Assembly (NCBI RefSeq): GCF_020536995.1
Contig: NC_068357.1
Location: 71,656,968 to 71,720,967 of the forward strand
DNA length: 64,000 nucleotides
Direction: 5' to 3'
Origin: Dreissena polymorpha
Taxonomy: Eukaryota > Mollusca > Bivalvia > Myida > Dreissenidae
Shown piece by piece: positions 1 through 10,699 of the stretch. Below the pieces are notes generated by a model. That model was given only the letters and a program-made list of their open reading frames with translations, made no database searches and had not been told where the DNA came from. Numbering within the stretch: position 1 is the stretch's first letter; every line of letters starts with the position of its first letter. A program made the position numbers and the translations under genes.

Positions 1-49
1 GGGATTATTTGTTTGAAAACAAAAGGCTTTAAGTTATATTTGTTGATAT

Positions 50-790
50 GAAGTGTGTGTATCAGAGTTTATTTTTAGGTCCTACCGGCCTCTTCACGAA
101 GTCTTTATGGTCCGACCTGCCCCTGTGACCTTTCAGGGGAAATATATAAATTTTGAGCCAAAGTAGGTCAAATTTACCCCGGCTTCCCGGGTATTCGCCA
201 AAGATATACTTTAGATCCAAATATACCAGTGCACGGTGGCCAATGAGACCTTAATGTACACTGGTAGTTGACAATTCAAAGACAAATTCTTGTCTGTACG
301 CAGCTCCACCAAAGGAGTGCAAGCAAGCAGCTCTGCCCCTCTCGCTGTCACCGGCCGTCGTCTTCATCCCGAGACAGTTTCCCCAGTGCGTTGAGCGTAC
401 TGAGCACCGCTGTCCCGGGGTCCCTCAATAAGGCCACCCCCACGAAGTTCCAGGAATGCTTCAATACCTCCCCAGGAAAGAAGCCTGTTCTGGTCCGCCC
501 CGTATTTCCTCCACAGTGGTGGTCTCGCTGCCCCACTATTCCCGTCCCCCTACAGACGGGACCTCTGGCGGGTCCGGGTCAGCGAGCTCCCGACGATAAA
601 CAGCGGTTGGCTTGTACTACGACCGCTGCATCTTGGGGAAGACAGCAAACCCAGCAATGTGGAAGACGTTCGGCTCGAGGGTAGCGGATTCAGCTGGATA
701 AGCAGAGCCACTCGCAGAAGTTCCCTCCAGGAAGATCCTCTAGATCTGACTCGCCTCGGTCGCGACGCGCACGCTCCAGCTGCTGACCGA
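50..790. repeat. Dispersed GC-rich repeat, copy 1 (about 0.74 kb)
   Basis: This stretch is matched in the same orientation by 52130-52885. Shared landmarks run in the same order: a GTGTGTGTAT..CAGAGTTTATTT opening, CCTGCCCCTGTGACCTTTCA, CCCCGGCTTCCCGGGTATTC, GTGCACGGTGGCCAATGAGA, a cytosine-rich middle, and a closing CTCGCCTCGGTCGCGACGCG..GCTGACCGAG. Both copies are far more GC-rich than their surroundings. Open frames inside it are not conserved between the copies, so I do not call a gene. In this copy the closing GACCGAG is followed at once by a LINE reverse-transcriptase fragment. Family unknown. Confidence 0.8.
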
Positions 791-896
791 GTGTTGATAT
801 GAAGAAATCTTTTGATTCAATTTATAGAAATGGTATGTGGCTAAAATTATTTTTTAAGTCTGGAATACAAGGCAAAGTTTTAAGAATGTTAAGGAT

Positions 897-1253
897 ATGT
901 ATTGTTATGTAAAATCATTTGTTAAATCATGCTCTAACTACTCTGATTATTTTAATTATGCCGTTGGTTTACGTCAAGGGGAGGTAATGTACCCGTTATT
1001 GTTTTCCCTATTTGTTGAAGATTTAGAAATGTTCCTTCAACAATATGTACAATCTGGTATGCCTATTGATGGCATTGTTTTAATACTTTTGCTTTTTGCC
1101 GATGATATGGCGATTATAGGCAAAACACCTAGTGAAGTTCAATATCTTTTAAATAAGCTCTATCAATATTGTGATTCGTGGGGTTTAAAGGTTAACATTG
1201 AAAAAAACGAAAAATATGGTTTTTCGGAAACGTGGAGGTCTTTTAGAATCTGA
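897..1253 (+). pseudogene. LINE reverse transcriptase fragment (palm domain)
   Basis: A 118-residue open stretch contains GLRQGEVMYPLLFSLFVEDL (the palm region preceding the active site) and LLFADDMAIIGKTPSEVQ, with both catalytic aspartates of the F/YxDD box intact. It ends shortly after GLKVNIEKN, where related elements continue, so the frame has been lost there. It is a remnant of the LINE at 797-2705, not a host gene. Confidence 0.85.
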
Positions 1254-1906
1254 AAATTGGTATTATAATGGGCACCAAATTAAAGTAGTTATTGCTTTTA
1301 ATTACCTAGGTACTGTGTTTAACTATACTCGTAATTTTAATCTAAATCAAGAGCACTAAGTGGGTAAGGCCCTTAAAGCCATGAATGTTTTATTAAGTAA
1401 GTGTAATAAATTTGATTTAAAACCTAGAATTTATTGCCAATTATTCGATGCCTTTGTTGGATCTACGTTAATTTATGCTGCAGAAACATGGGGATATTCA
1501 AAATCAAAAAAAAATCGAAAGAGTACACTTACAATTTTGTAAAAGAATACTTAATGTTAAACCTAATACTTGTAATGCCGTAGTTTATGGTGAATTGGGT
1601 AGATTTCCACTATATGTAAATAGGTACATCCGTATGTTAAATTATTGGTTATAGCTCATAGCTACAGATAATATTATTTTAAAATAGGTTTACCAACAAG
1701 CACTTGGTAACTGTTATAAGGGTAACCGTGACTGGGTATATAATATTAAGCTGATGTTGGAAAACTATGGTTTTGCTGATGTGTTTAATAACATTCACAA
1801 CATTAACCCTAAAGAATTCGTAAACATTTTTAAACAAAGTGTGATTGATACCGTCAAACAAGAATGGTTTAGTACCCTAGAAAAAAGCTCTGTTTTATAA
1901 ATCTAT

Positions 1907-2173
1907 ATGCAATTTAAACAAACGCTGGAGTATGAAATATATCTTGATGCTCTTCCCAACAGTCTCTATTTTTGTAGACTGCGCAAGTCGGCACATTCAT
2001 TACGTATTCAGACAGGTAGATATGCAAGAAATAATACACCGAGACAGGAACGACACTGTCTAATTTGTAGCACAAACGATATCGAAGATGAATATCACTT
2101 TGTATGTGTGTGCCCAAGATATGAAACAATCAGAAAAAAATATATCAAACGTAAATACTATATAAGTATTTAG
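1907..2173 (+). pseudogene. LINE C-terminal zinc-finger-like segment
   Basis: The reading frame holds a CxxC pair (HCLICSTND) followed by DEYHFVCVCPRYETIRKKYI. This CxxC..HxxxC arrangement is common at the C-terminus of several invertebrate LINE proteins. It is collinear with the reverse-transcriptase fragment upstream and belongs to the same decayed element. Confidence 0.75.
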
Positions 2174-2705
2174 AATTACTTAAATCAAGTAACAGAGCAG
2201 AACTTATTAAGCTATCACTTTTTATAAAAGAATCACTCACTATGCGGTCTGGAATTTTAAATGCTCCTGATATATCCAATACGTAAATGTTTGTTGTTCT
2301 ATTTATGTATGAATACACATGGAACAATTGTTTGAATTGATGGATTGCAACAAATGTAATTGCATTTACATTAAAATTGTTAACTGTGTTTAAATACGCA
2401 TAGAGCAAATAGTAGTTGTATTTATTAAAATTGTTAATCGCGTCTGTATAAATATATTTTGCAAATTCAAATGTATATTCATTACTAGCTCATCTCCACT
2501 ACAGAGATGGCATCGTCATTTATGTTTACTTAACACCTTTTTCCTTCCTGTTGATTTTTGTTGTCATAATTAAATTGTTTTTTCCTCAGAAATGCGGAAA
2601 TGAGAATGTCTCAGCATGTTGACATATTATTTGTAAATGTATGTGTTTAGACGATATACTATGTACAAGTCTTAAATAAAATGTCTGTCTTTCTGTCTGT
2701 CTGTT

Positions 2706-3194
2706 TGTAAAAATTTTATAATTTGAATTTGATAATTAAGTTATTAAAAATTTATATTTACATGCAGTCGATATGTTAGTAGATTAACCTGAAGCCTCAT
2801 TCGTCCACCACAATGTGTTTCAAAAATGTGAATTTACAAAACACTGAATATAGTACGTGTTTGGTATTTATACAAGTCATACAGTCATATTGTTAACGCT
2901 TTTATTCAGCGCAAAGGTAACTTTGTGGGAAAGTGATATTAATGCCAGAGTCCCATGGAAATATCTGTAAATGATTTATTTCAACTTGCGAATACCAATA
3001 ATACATCAATATAAGTATAATTATCATGTTTATTGTTGTTTATCGACTAACAAAACAAATATGTATATACCTTAACAACGCAGCACATATCGATACTATC
3101 GACTTCTTGCATCGACACAAAACAAGCAATCACCATTCGATTGTAACAACTAAGTTTGCTTCCCCATTATAAATACCGTATACAGTTCTTGGAA
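2706..3194. other. AT-rich spacer, nothing recognised
   Basis: I see no coding potential, terminal inverted repeats or tandem structure in this stretch between the LINE tail and the hairpin-bearing repeat. Confidence 0.5.
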
Positions 3195-3323
3195 TAATCC
3201 TCTCCCACTTTAAAGTAAAGTGAAAATGGCTATGTGCAAACAGCATAAAACCAGAACCGCCTGTGAGTAACAGTTTTATGCTGTTTGCTGCTCATCCGTA
3301 TATAAGGGTTGGAAATGAAGCCT

Positions 3324-3825
3324 TTAAAGGGGCCTTTTCACAGATGGCATGTTTTGAAGTTTGTCATTAAATGCTTTATATTGATAAATGTAAACATTTG
3401 ATCTAAAAAGCTCCAGTAAAAAAATCAAGAATAAAATTAAAAAAAGGAAAAAAAAGTCGCCCGCAGCAAGGCTCGAACCAGTGAAACCCGGAGTCCTGGA
3501 GTAAAAACCAATTAGACCGCTCGGCCATCCTGCCAAGTATGTATACGCGACGTATTTTATACTCTTTATTAGCAATCTTCGTAGTTTCACAAAATTAAAC
3601 AACAACAGAACTCTCCAAATTATTCAATCGTTTCGTGTTGCAACGCTTGTTAATTTTCGGGTTTTTACATCGTCAAAAGATGCATATAATGGCTATATTA
3701 GACCATGGTAAATGTTCAGTATTACAGTTTCCTCACAAATATCATAACTAAAACGAAAATTTGCGAATCTGAAACAACTTTTTTCAATTTTGTCAATTTA
3801 CCAAAACGTGAAAAGATCCCTTTAA
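3324..3825. mobile_element. TTAA-flanked inverted-repeat element with tRNA-like core, copy 1
   Basis: The 502-bp element begins TTAAAGGGGCCTTTTCAC and ends with an imperfect reverse complement (GTGAAAAGATCCCTTTAA). TTAA is present at both edges and once at the empty site in the related repeat at 54.7 kb, so TTAA looks like the target duplication, as for piggyBac-type elements. The interior carries a minus-strand tRNA-like module. No transposase frame is present, so it is non-autonomous. Confidence 0.85.
3461..3530 (-). other. tRNA-like module inside the TTAA element
   Basis: Read on the minus strand it has an A-box-like TGGCCGAGCGGTCTAA and a B-box-like GGTTCGAGCC, spaced as in a class II (Leu/Ser-like) tRNA. 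The anticodon arm is degenerate and the acceptor ends do not pair convincingly. This looks like an RNA polymerase III promoter-bearing, tRNA-derived module, not a functional tRNA gene. Confidence 0.7.
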
Positions 3826-4149
3826 GCTTGCTCTAGCAAGAAAGGTATTTAATTAAATTCAACTTATGAGGGGCTACAAATGGGTCAAAATGCGTTTCTA
3901 AGTTGTAAACGGATAAATTCAATTGCAATCGCATGTGACCGTTATATAGAGTTCTTAAAGGATCGGGGTATACAGTATTATGATAATTATCGATATATGC
4001 ACACGTACATATCACGCGTATATCATACTTTTCTGCGTTTCCATAGGAAAATCACATACATAAATCCCGGAAAAAAGATAACCCAATGTTCGATTTATTG
4101 TGAAATATCTTAGCTTTATTTTTTAGTTTGTTAACATTATAATAACATA

Positions 4150-4656
4150 TTAAAGGGGCCTTTTTACAGATTTTGGCATGTTTTGAGGTTTGTCATTTAA
4201 TGCTTTATATCGATCAATGTAAACATTGGATCTAAAAAGCTCCAGTAAAAAATTAAGAATACAATTTAAAAAACGAAAAAAGGTAACCCTCAGCAGGACT
4301 CGAACCACTGACCCCTGGAGTCATGGAGTAAATAGTCTGCGCATAAGACCACTCGGACATCTTTCCTTTAACCAGTAAACATGTATTTTATACTTCATAT
4401 AAGCGATCTTCGTAGTTTCGCAAAATATAACAACAACAGAAGTCTTCAAATTATTCAATCGTTTCGCGTTGCAACGCTTTGTAATTTTAAGGTTTTTAAA
4501 TCGTCAAAAGATGCATATAAAGGCTAATTTAGAGCATGGTTTATGTTCAGTATTACGGTTTCCTCACAAATATCATAATTAAAACGAAAATTTGCGAATA
4601 TGAAACAAGTTTTTTCAATGTTGTCAATTTACCAAATCGTGAAAAGGCCCCTTTAA
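4150..4656. mobile_element. TTAA-flanked inverted-repeat element with tRNA-like core, copy 2
   Basis: A second member of the same family in the same orientation, 507 bp long. The right terminus is GTGAAAAGGCCCCTTTAA and the left is TTAAAGGGGCCTTTTTAC, with one mismatch across the arms. The interior aligns with copy 1 along its whole length, with scattered substitutions and small indels, so the two are old, independent insertions and not a fresh duplication. Confidence 0.85.
4288..4362 (-). other. tRNA-like module inside the second TTAA element
   Basis: The minus strand shows GATGTCCGAGTGGTCT (A-box-like), then TACTCCATGACTCC, then GGTTCGAGTCC (B-box-like). The pattern resembles tRNA-Leu. It retains the promoter boxes better than a foldable tRNA, which fits a tRNA-derived SINE-type module captured within the element. 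Confidence 0.7.
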
Positions 4657-6590
4657 CTGAGATACAAGTTATATTTTATGTCTATATATGTAACAGCGTT
4701 GCTCTTTTGTAATGACTTAGTATACTTTATTGTTATCATAAAGATTATCGTATTAAAACATTACTAGATGTGTGTAGGCATTATATAATTACATTGTCAG
4801 TGAATGTACATGTTTAACCATTAAATATTGTAATGTTACACAGACGGTTGTGAAGGGACACACGACGTGTGCGTGAAATCCCTCTCCACCTAAGGAACAT
4901 TTATGTAAATTATTTTAAATGTTCATGATGCACCCATGATGAAGCTGATAATACATTGCGGATAAACTGTATTGTACCAATTTATTTTTATATTAACCTT
5001 AAATACAGGGGTCAGGATCAAACTAGCAACACACCAAATGCATGTGATGAAAAAGTGCGAGATGAATAAATAATTTGCAGTCTCGATTTGCAGCATAATA
5101 CTCAACAATCTCTTGCACGACGGCTACATTACATTCACCTCTGTGTTGGGCTCAGAACGGACTATTGTTATGAAATCGTCTCATTTATGTCATGTTCATT
5201 CCAAGCGTTCATCATTGAGGTTACAGAATACTAAACAATCTCTTGCACGACGGTTACATTGCATTCACTGCATTAAAGAAAACCATCTCATACCATGATA
5301 TCTTATAGCAGTCTTAATTCATTATTATAAAATTGCTATGCTTTTTTTATGTTAAGAAACCAACATACATACACACGTCGAAGCAATTCATAACGTCACT
5401 CAAAAAAAATATGTTCAATTGTTTACATTTGTGAAGTGCGTGGAATGATTCCGTCTGCGTAAATGGGCAATAAATTAGTTCCAACGAGTTGCATTAAAAC
5501 TCGCAAGTTTTTGCACGATTTTATCGTACATTTAAAAGTCATATTTCTTAATTTAATGCATGCGATCTTAAATATCCAATCAAAAATACGTTGAATGCGT
5601 TTGTTCGGTTTTATCTATTTTATAGACAAAATGGCGGACTGAGCCTTTCGCAGAGTTGTATGTGAGAGCAAGGAACGACAACTTTGCGTGGAGATTGAAT
5701 ACTCAAATGCATATGAATTATAAATGCGGTCACCGATGTTTATACAAGGTATTGATTCTAAAAAAAAAACTTGCTCAAACAAAGTCACTCGTTTTGTTAA
5801 CAAAAATTAACCATTTACATTTTGAATGCATTTAGATACATATAACCAAAGATCTATAGAATACATTATTCTATAGGTCTTTGATATAACAAATACAGAA
5901 ATACACATTTACACGCGGTTTACATTCATGCATTTTCCATATGTGTACCATACATTGGTCTCGCGTTGGAAACGGGTTTATTAATACAAACATTATTGAT
6001 CGCATTTATACCATACTTATCATAAGATATGTGCTGTGCGTTTGTTTCATTAATATTACAACACGATGTTTTATTACTTTGCCACACAAATTAATCATCA
6101 ATATGTTATCAAATACAATTTTACGAAACATACATGAAGAACAAACTTTACCAAGAAGTATTATTTTGACCAAATCTGTTTTGACATTTGTGTATGAAAA
6201 TAATATACAGTCGACTCTCGATGGCTCGATTTCGCGGGGACCGACCAGACCAGTGTGTTTACTTACATTTGACAGCAACAAATTCGATTCTTCAGTGGGG
6301 CAGTAGTCAGAGTAGATACTTATCCGTAATACTTACTGCATGTGAAATAATACGCACCATACATCTATGTAAAGTTTGTATGAATTCAATATTATAAAAC
6401 AGTTATACACACAACACGCAATTACATGTATAATACGAATAATGCTAATTTATATAAGATCAACGCATGTTCACTATCACGAAACACAATTAAATGCGCG
6501 AATCTGAACAAAGGTATAATAACATACAAATGCGCTTCAATTTTATTTATAAAACGCAATTTAACACATTTCATATTAAATTTGACCAAC
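4657..6590. other. Gene-free stretch with a small local duplication and a hairpin
   Basis: A 38-bp segment at 5101-5138 (core ACAATCTCTTGCACGACGG) is repeated with few changes at 5231-5268. A near-perfect hairpin lies at 5847-5885 (AAAGATCTATAGAATA / TATTCTATAGGTCTTT). I find no supported coding sequence here. Confidence 0.6.
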
Positions 6591-6675
6591 GTGTACACGC
6601 CGGGTATGCGAATACTTCGTTTACGGATGGCACTTCACTAACAGAGAACAAACGCCACGCGCTAGAGGTAAGTTC
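6591..6675 (+). repeat. Left terminal inverted repeat of the 2.14-kb element
   Basis: About 85 bp, roughly 90% identical by eye to the reverse complement of 8649-8733. It begins GTGTACACGCCGGGTATGCG. Confidence 0.8.
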
Positions 6676-8648
6676 CTCTGTTTTATTTAAAGTTATATCC
6701 TAAAGATTAGTCTTTAAGACAAGACACATGGTCGAGTTGATAAATGGTGTATCCTTTTGTATTGGGAATACACAATTTCACGGAAGAATGGTACAGTTTT
6801 GCCCAAAAAATAGAAAATTCGATCGGAAAACAGCATAAACTGAATGAAGAGTAAACATTTTAACAAAATAAAACTACTTAGAATTATTACAAAAAATTGT
6901 TTGCTATTCCAGCATGTAGAGTAATCACTGTGCTTCAAATACTGAAATTTTGATAGCATTCAATGAAATATAAACAAAGATAGTGCATGTTGTAATAGGT
7001 GGCATGCATAAAGTTGCAGGCACTTTGTTTACCGATAAAGGGCACTTCAGATTACAGAGACTTTCAACAAAGCGGGCACTCTAATAACTGAGTTTTATCT
7101 TCTATCTTAAAAGCATTTATTTATATTATGGCTATTCATACGAAACATTTTGAAAATATATTTTTCAAAAATCACATTACTATTAATTTATACTATGTTT
7201 ATTATAATTGCAATTTTCAAATAAGATAATATTTATTATTAAATAAATGTGTACGGATAATGCGGATCAACACAATCGTGTTTAATTTTACTTAAGCAGG
7301 GCTCTAGATAACGGTAGTGAAGGGGTCTTTATGAGGCAAATACACATTTGTTCTTTATAAAGTCCTATGTCGGTTGTGCTTATTTGAATCGCATCATCAA
7401 GACGATACTTATGCGTAGCAACAAAATTAAAAAGAGAATGGTAAAACACCCTTAATTTTGAGCCCTGCTTATAGGGAGCACTTCCCTTTACGCAACGCTA
7501 ACGTTTGCTCGAAGTGCGATTCACCTGACCCTAAATCACTGTTTTAAGAATCACGGTTAAAATTAAATCGTAAAAACAACTGATTCTGGAAAAAAGGAAT
7601 GCGTACATAAAATGTTTAAATGTCATATTATGGAGTCAGTGCTTAGTATACCCCCACAAACGAAGTTTAGGGTGCTATATTGGATAGAACTTTATATGCA
7701 GCATGTGTTGTGTTTATATTAAAAACAAAGACGGATATGCATAATTTTTACACCACTGTCGTGTGATTATATCAACCCCGCCCGTTCTTTTATTGCTATT
7801 TTCGTTTATTGGCATTGAGCCAAAAAGTTCCAATAGAATTTCGAACCTGCATCGCTGCTGATATTAATCTCTGAGAGGCAGTTTCAGCAGAGTGATTATT
7901 CATGACATGCTATCTAATATATAAGTAAATAGCCTTAGTACCTTCATTTGAACATAAAGATAAATGCTTTACATCAACCGCTTAGAACGTAATTAAAAAT
8001 ATATGGTCATATAGATTTTACTCATTAGACATATCCAATTTGTTTAACATTTATCTTTCACATTTATACCAAATCATAATCATATTTCAAAGGGATAAGA
8101 ACATGCTTCGGTAATTTGTTTTTTATTTGCGTACTAAGTACATACATTTTTATTTATTGCCTGCTTACTTTAACAGTATTCCACAGCGAATTCTGCATTT
8201 TTGATTCACAAAAAACGAGTGTGTTATATCTGGTAAAAAGTGTCTAGATGTCGGGAAACGAAGTGCCATTGTTTTTTAGATGATCGGTAAACGAAGTGCA
8301 GATGAAAAATGTGCATGCGACTCTTAAAGCATTTGAATTTTCTCAAATACATTAGTAAACTAAAATGTAACATGTTGTAACATTACTGGATATATTGATC
8401 TTTTATTTCGAACAGTAAGCACGTTCTTGATTTATTTCCAAGTATGTTTATTTTGTTTAAATATGTACTGATCATTCAATTCATGCTGATTATCGATGGA
8501 CTTTTATCGTTTTTTTTTAATAATTCACCGTTTTTTCGAGAATTTCTTTCTTCGCAATACGAAGTGCTATACCATTAATCACCCAAACAATGTTCTGTGT
8601 CTAAAAACCAAATAAACAGAACATAAATACAAAAAAGCTGAAGAACTC

Positions 8649-8733
8649 ACCTCTCGCGCGTGGCGTTTGTTGTTCTCTGTAAGTGAAGTGCCATCCGTAA
8701 ACGAAGTATTCGCATACCCGGCGTGGTGTACAC
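8649..8733 (-). repeat. Right terminal inverted repeat of the 2.14-kb element
   Basis: Reverse complement of the left end with small indels. It ends at GTGTACAC, which is itself a palindrome. Confidence 0.8.
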
Positions 8734-9297
8734 ACCACAGAAAGACACGCAACTCTGTTAATTACTCCGATATTTTTCAAACATGAAACGATGTCAATGT
8801 GTGTGCTATTGATGAATTACTTTAAACACATTTACTCGTTACGTAACGTTTCAGAAAACTGTGAGAATGCTGACACTACAAAAACACAAACTTGTATTCG
8901 AAGTGTCAATGCTCTAGTTAACTACTCAAACCTATAGCGATTATGGCGATGACAAGTTTGCAACAACTTTAAAAGCAGTTACCCGGTATCACGTGACACT
9001 AATCCAGCGCGCCTAAAAAAATACATTAACGACTTTATGACTTGAACTAACACAACGAGGCGTGAAAATTGTGTCAGGGAACGAGCAAACACTTCGAGCT
9101 ATCAGGAAATTTGACTTTCGCGAACTCGAGCCAAATGACAAAATTTATAAAATTATACAACATGACCTGTTCATAACGCGTTAATTCGTTCAATGTATTA
9201 TACTTTTTTCAAATAATTAGATTATCTGTAAATTCCGTTGAACGGATTATGTTGCATTATCAAAAAGTAGGGGATCTCGAACGATCCCTTTGTATGC
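8734..9297. other. Spacer, nothing recognised
   Basis: AT-rich sequence between two DNA elements. I see no coding sequence, inverted ends or tandem structure. Confidence 0.5.
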
Positions 9298-9520
9298 AAA
9301 AGAATTAGGGATGGCAAAATTATTCGAATATTCGATTGAATGGTCAGCACTCGAATAATAAAAATGATATTCACATTTTTATTCAAACGTAATTTCACCA
9401 ATGTTTAATGACCTGCGAACCGCTTACTAAAAAGCAACCGAAACTACCTGGGAGTAACATGTTTGACGTGACGTTCTTCGTGTCAAACTGATAACGCGGC
9501 CCGTATCAGTGTTGATTACG

Positions 9521-9812
9521 CAATGCAATATACACGCTCTAAGAAAGGCCCCGACTCTTGTTTTCCAATGGGGTGCCAATTAACGGTTTCAATTGACTGG
9601 CGAATATTAATTAAGTTTTGTGATCACAGTATGTACAGCCATTTAAATGTGTGAATTACTCAAATCGCGCAATGCAATATACTTACTATAAGAAAGGGCC
9701 CGAACTGTTGTTTGTCAATTAGGTACCAATTAAGGGCTTCAAATTACTTGCGAATAATAATTTAGTTTTTGTGATCACAGTTTGAACAGACATTTTAATA
9801 GTGTGAATTACT
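9521..9812 (+). repeat. Two tandem copies of a 145-bp segment inside the hAT element
   Basis: Both copies share GCAATGCAATATAC, then a CTNTAAGAAAGG-like stretch, GTACCAATTAA-like sequence and TTGTGATCACAGT, ending in GTGAATTACTCAAA. They differ at perhaps one base in seven, so the duplication is old relative to the element's well-preserved edges. Confidence 0.8.
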
Positions 9813-9895
9813 CAAAAGTAACAGATGATATAAACTAAGCAATCATCAAGGAATTATAATTCAAATCTGAAAATGCCACCAGCCCCTTCTACAGT

Positions 9896-9991
9896 ATGGA
9901 CTACTTTACACGGTCTGTGGATAAGAAGACCGCAACGTGTAATGTGTGTAAACTTAGTTTTACATATGCGCGGTCTGCTACAAATCTGTAG
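9896..9991 (+). pseudogene. BED zinc-finger remnant of a hAT transposase
   Basis: A 31-residue frame reads MDYFTRSVDKKTATCNVC followed by KLSFTYARSATNL and a stop. It resembles the N-terminal BED finger of hAT transposases (VWxYFT..CxxC..), with the upstream STVW visible one frame away at 9888-9899. The second half of the finger (HxxxxH) is not recoverable beyond NH, and the catalytic domain is absent. Confidence 0.65.
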
Positions 9992-10270
9992 AATCATTAA
10001 ATATTAAAATTCTATGCCACGATGTTTTTCATTTTATTTGTGCCCGATTACAGTATCGGTCATAGTATTAGTCGACAGCGATACAATTTTTCGATAGCAA
10101 CGTTAATAAACAGCCTCGTATTTAGCAAACGGATATAACTTACAAACCAATGGAAATTAACACATAACAAGGTAAAATCAATCCAGCCGTTTTATGCGAA
10201 TATTCGATTAAATGAATTTGCGAACATTCGAATATTGATATTGGTATTCGATGCCATCCCTAAAAAGAAT

Positions 10271-10688
10271 CATTAAAACGTGCATGGCCAATGTCGGCAT
10301 TTTCGAACGTTTTACCTTTTGTTTTACATGATTTTATTAGCAGTTAATACAATATGGCAGTCACAGAATACATTAGTACTTTACTTTTATATTATATGAA
10401 TGCGAACTGAGAAACAATCCACATGATTTAGGTTTATTCTGTGGGATTCTTAAAAACGAAAAAAAAGATAAGTTGTTAAAATATTCATTGCTTTTTCTCA
10501 CTGGGTAGTCTGACAAAAAAAAAAACAAATGCACTTTTTAATGCAATTTAAATATTTCAATTAGGTATAATTGACCATCTTTCCTTGACTCGAAATGCAA
10601 AATACGTTTAAAATGTACCCACGACACAACATATAATGACAACATGAACGGCTGTATAAAATACGAACATGTCAACCGTAAATCTAGA
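10271..10688. other. Spacer, nothing recognised
   Basis: AT-rich, with a poly(A) run near 10517-10530. I see no gene or repeat structure. Confidence 0.5.
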
Positions 10689-10699
10689 TTCTAAAACGG

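Larger units (their letters stand above)
797..2705 (+). mobile_element. 5'-truncated, decayed non-LTR retrotransposon (LINE)
   Basis: The element opens inside the reverse-transcriptase domain (FKKSFDSIYRNGMW) and keeps the catalytic LLFADDMAI box near 1088-1114. Downstream are the thumb-like AFNYLGTVFNY segment and, at 1907-2173, a C-terminal zinc-finger-like region (CLIC..DEYHFVCVCPRY). At least two frameshifts and several stops separate these blocks; for example the frame carrying FADD ends at 1253 and the next homologous stretch is in another frame from about 1216. The 3' end runs into a (TCTG)n-like tail at about 2685-2705. The endonuclease region is missing. This is a dead copy, and I cannot assign the clade confidently. 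Confidence 0.85.
3195..3920 (+). repeat. Hairpin-bearing dispersed repeat, split by a TTAA element
   Basis: The left part (about 3195-3327) contains GGCTATGTGCAAACAGCATA and a hairpin around GTTTTATGCTGTTTGCTG. The right part (about 3822-3920) continues with CTAGCAAGAAAGGT-type sequence. An uninterrupted copy in the opposite orientation lies at about 54640-54890, where the two parts are contiguous at CCTTTAAATC. The 502-bp element at 3324-3825 therefore inserted at a TTAA inside this repeat. Family name unknown. Confidence 0.8.
6591..8733. mobile_element. 2.14-kb element with about 85-bp terminal inverted repeats
   Basis: The sequence from 6591 to about 6675 is matched in inverted orientation by about 8649-8733. 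Both start GTGTACAC and both contain GTATGCGAATACTTCG, TTTACGGATGGCACTTCAC and AACAAACGCCACGCG. The interior is AT-rich and has no transposase frame. A motif close to TAAACGAAGTGC recurs inside in both orientations. I could not define a clean target duplication, so the superfamily is open. Confidence 0.8.
9306..10262. mobile_element. Non-autonomous hAT element with perfect 8-bp target duplication
   Basis: The element starts TAGGGATGGCA and ends TGCCATCCCTA. It is flanked on both sides by AAAAGAAT (9298-9305 and 10263-10270), an exact 8-bp duplication diagnostic of hAT. Subterminal ATTCGAATATTCGAT-type sequence is also inverted between the ends. The interior carries two tandem copies of an approximately 145-bp segment (about 9521-9665 and 9666-9810) and a short BED-finger remnant, but no catalytic domain. 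The clean duplication suggests limited decay of the ends since insertion. Confidence 0.95.

Noticed and set aside
268-684. 138-codon frame in the first GC-rich repeat and 108-codon frame in its second copy
   Set aside because: Peptides are not conserved in the same frame between the copies; GC-rich sequence has few stops by chance.
3461-4362. Two tRNA genes
   Set aside because: Promoter boxes are present but stems are degenerate and both copies sit at the same place inside a mobile element.
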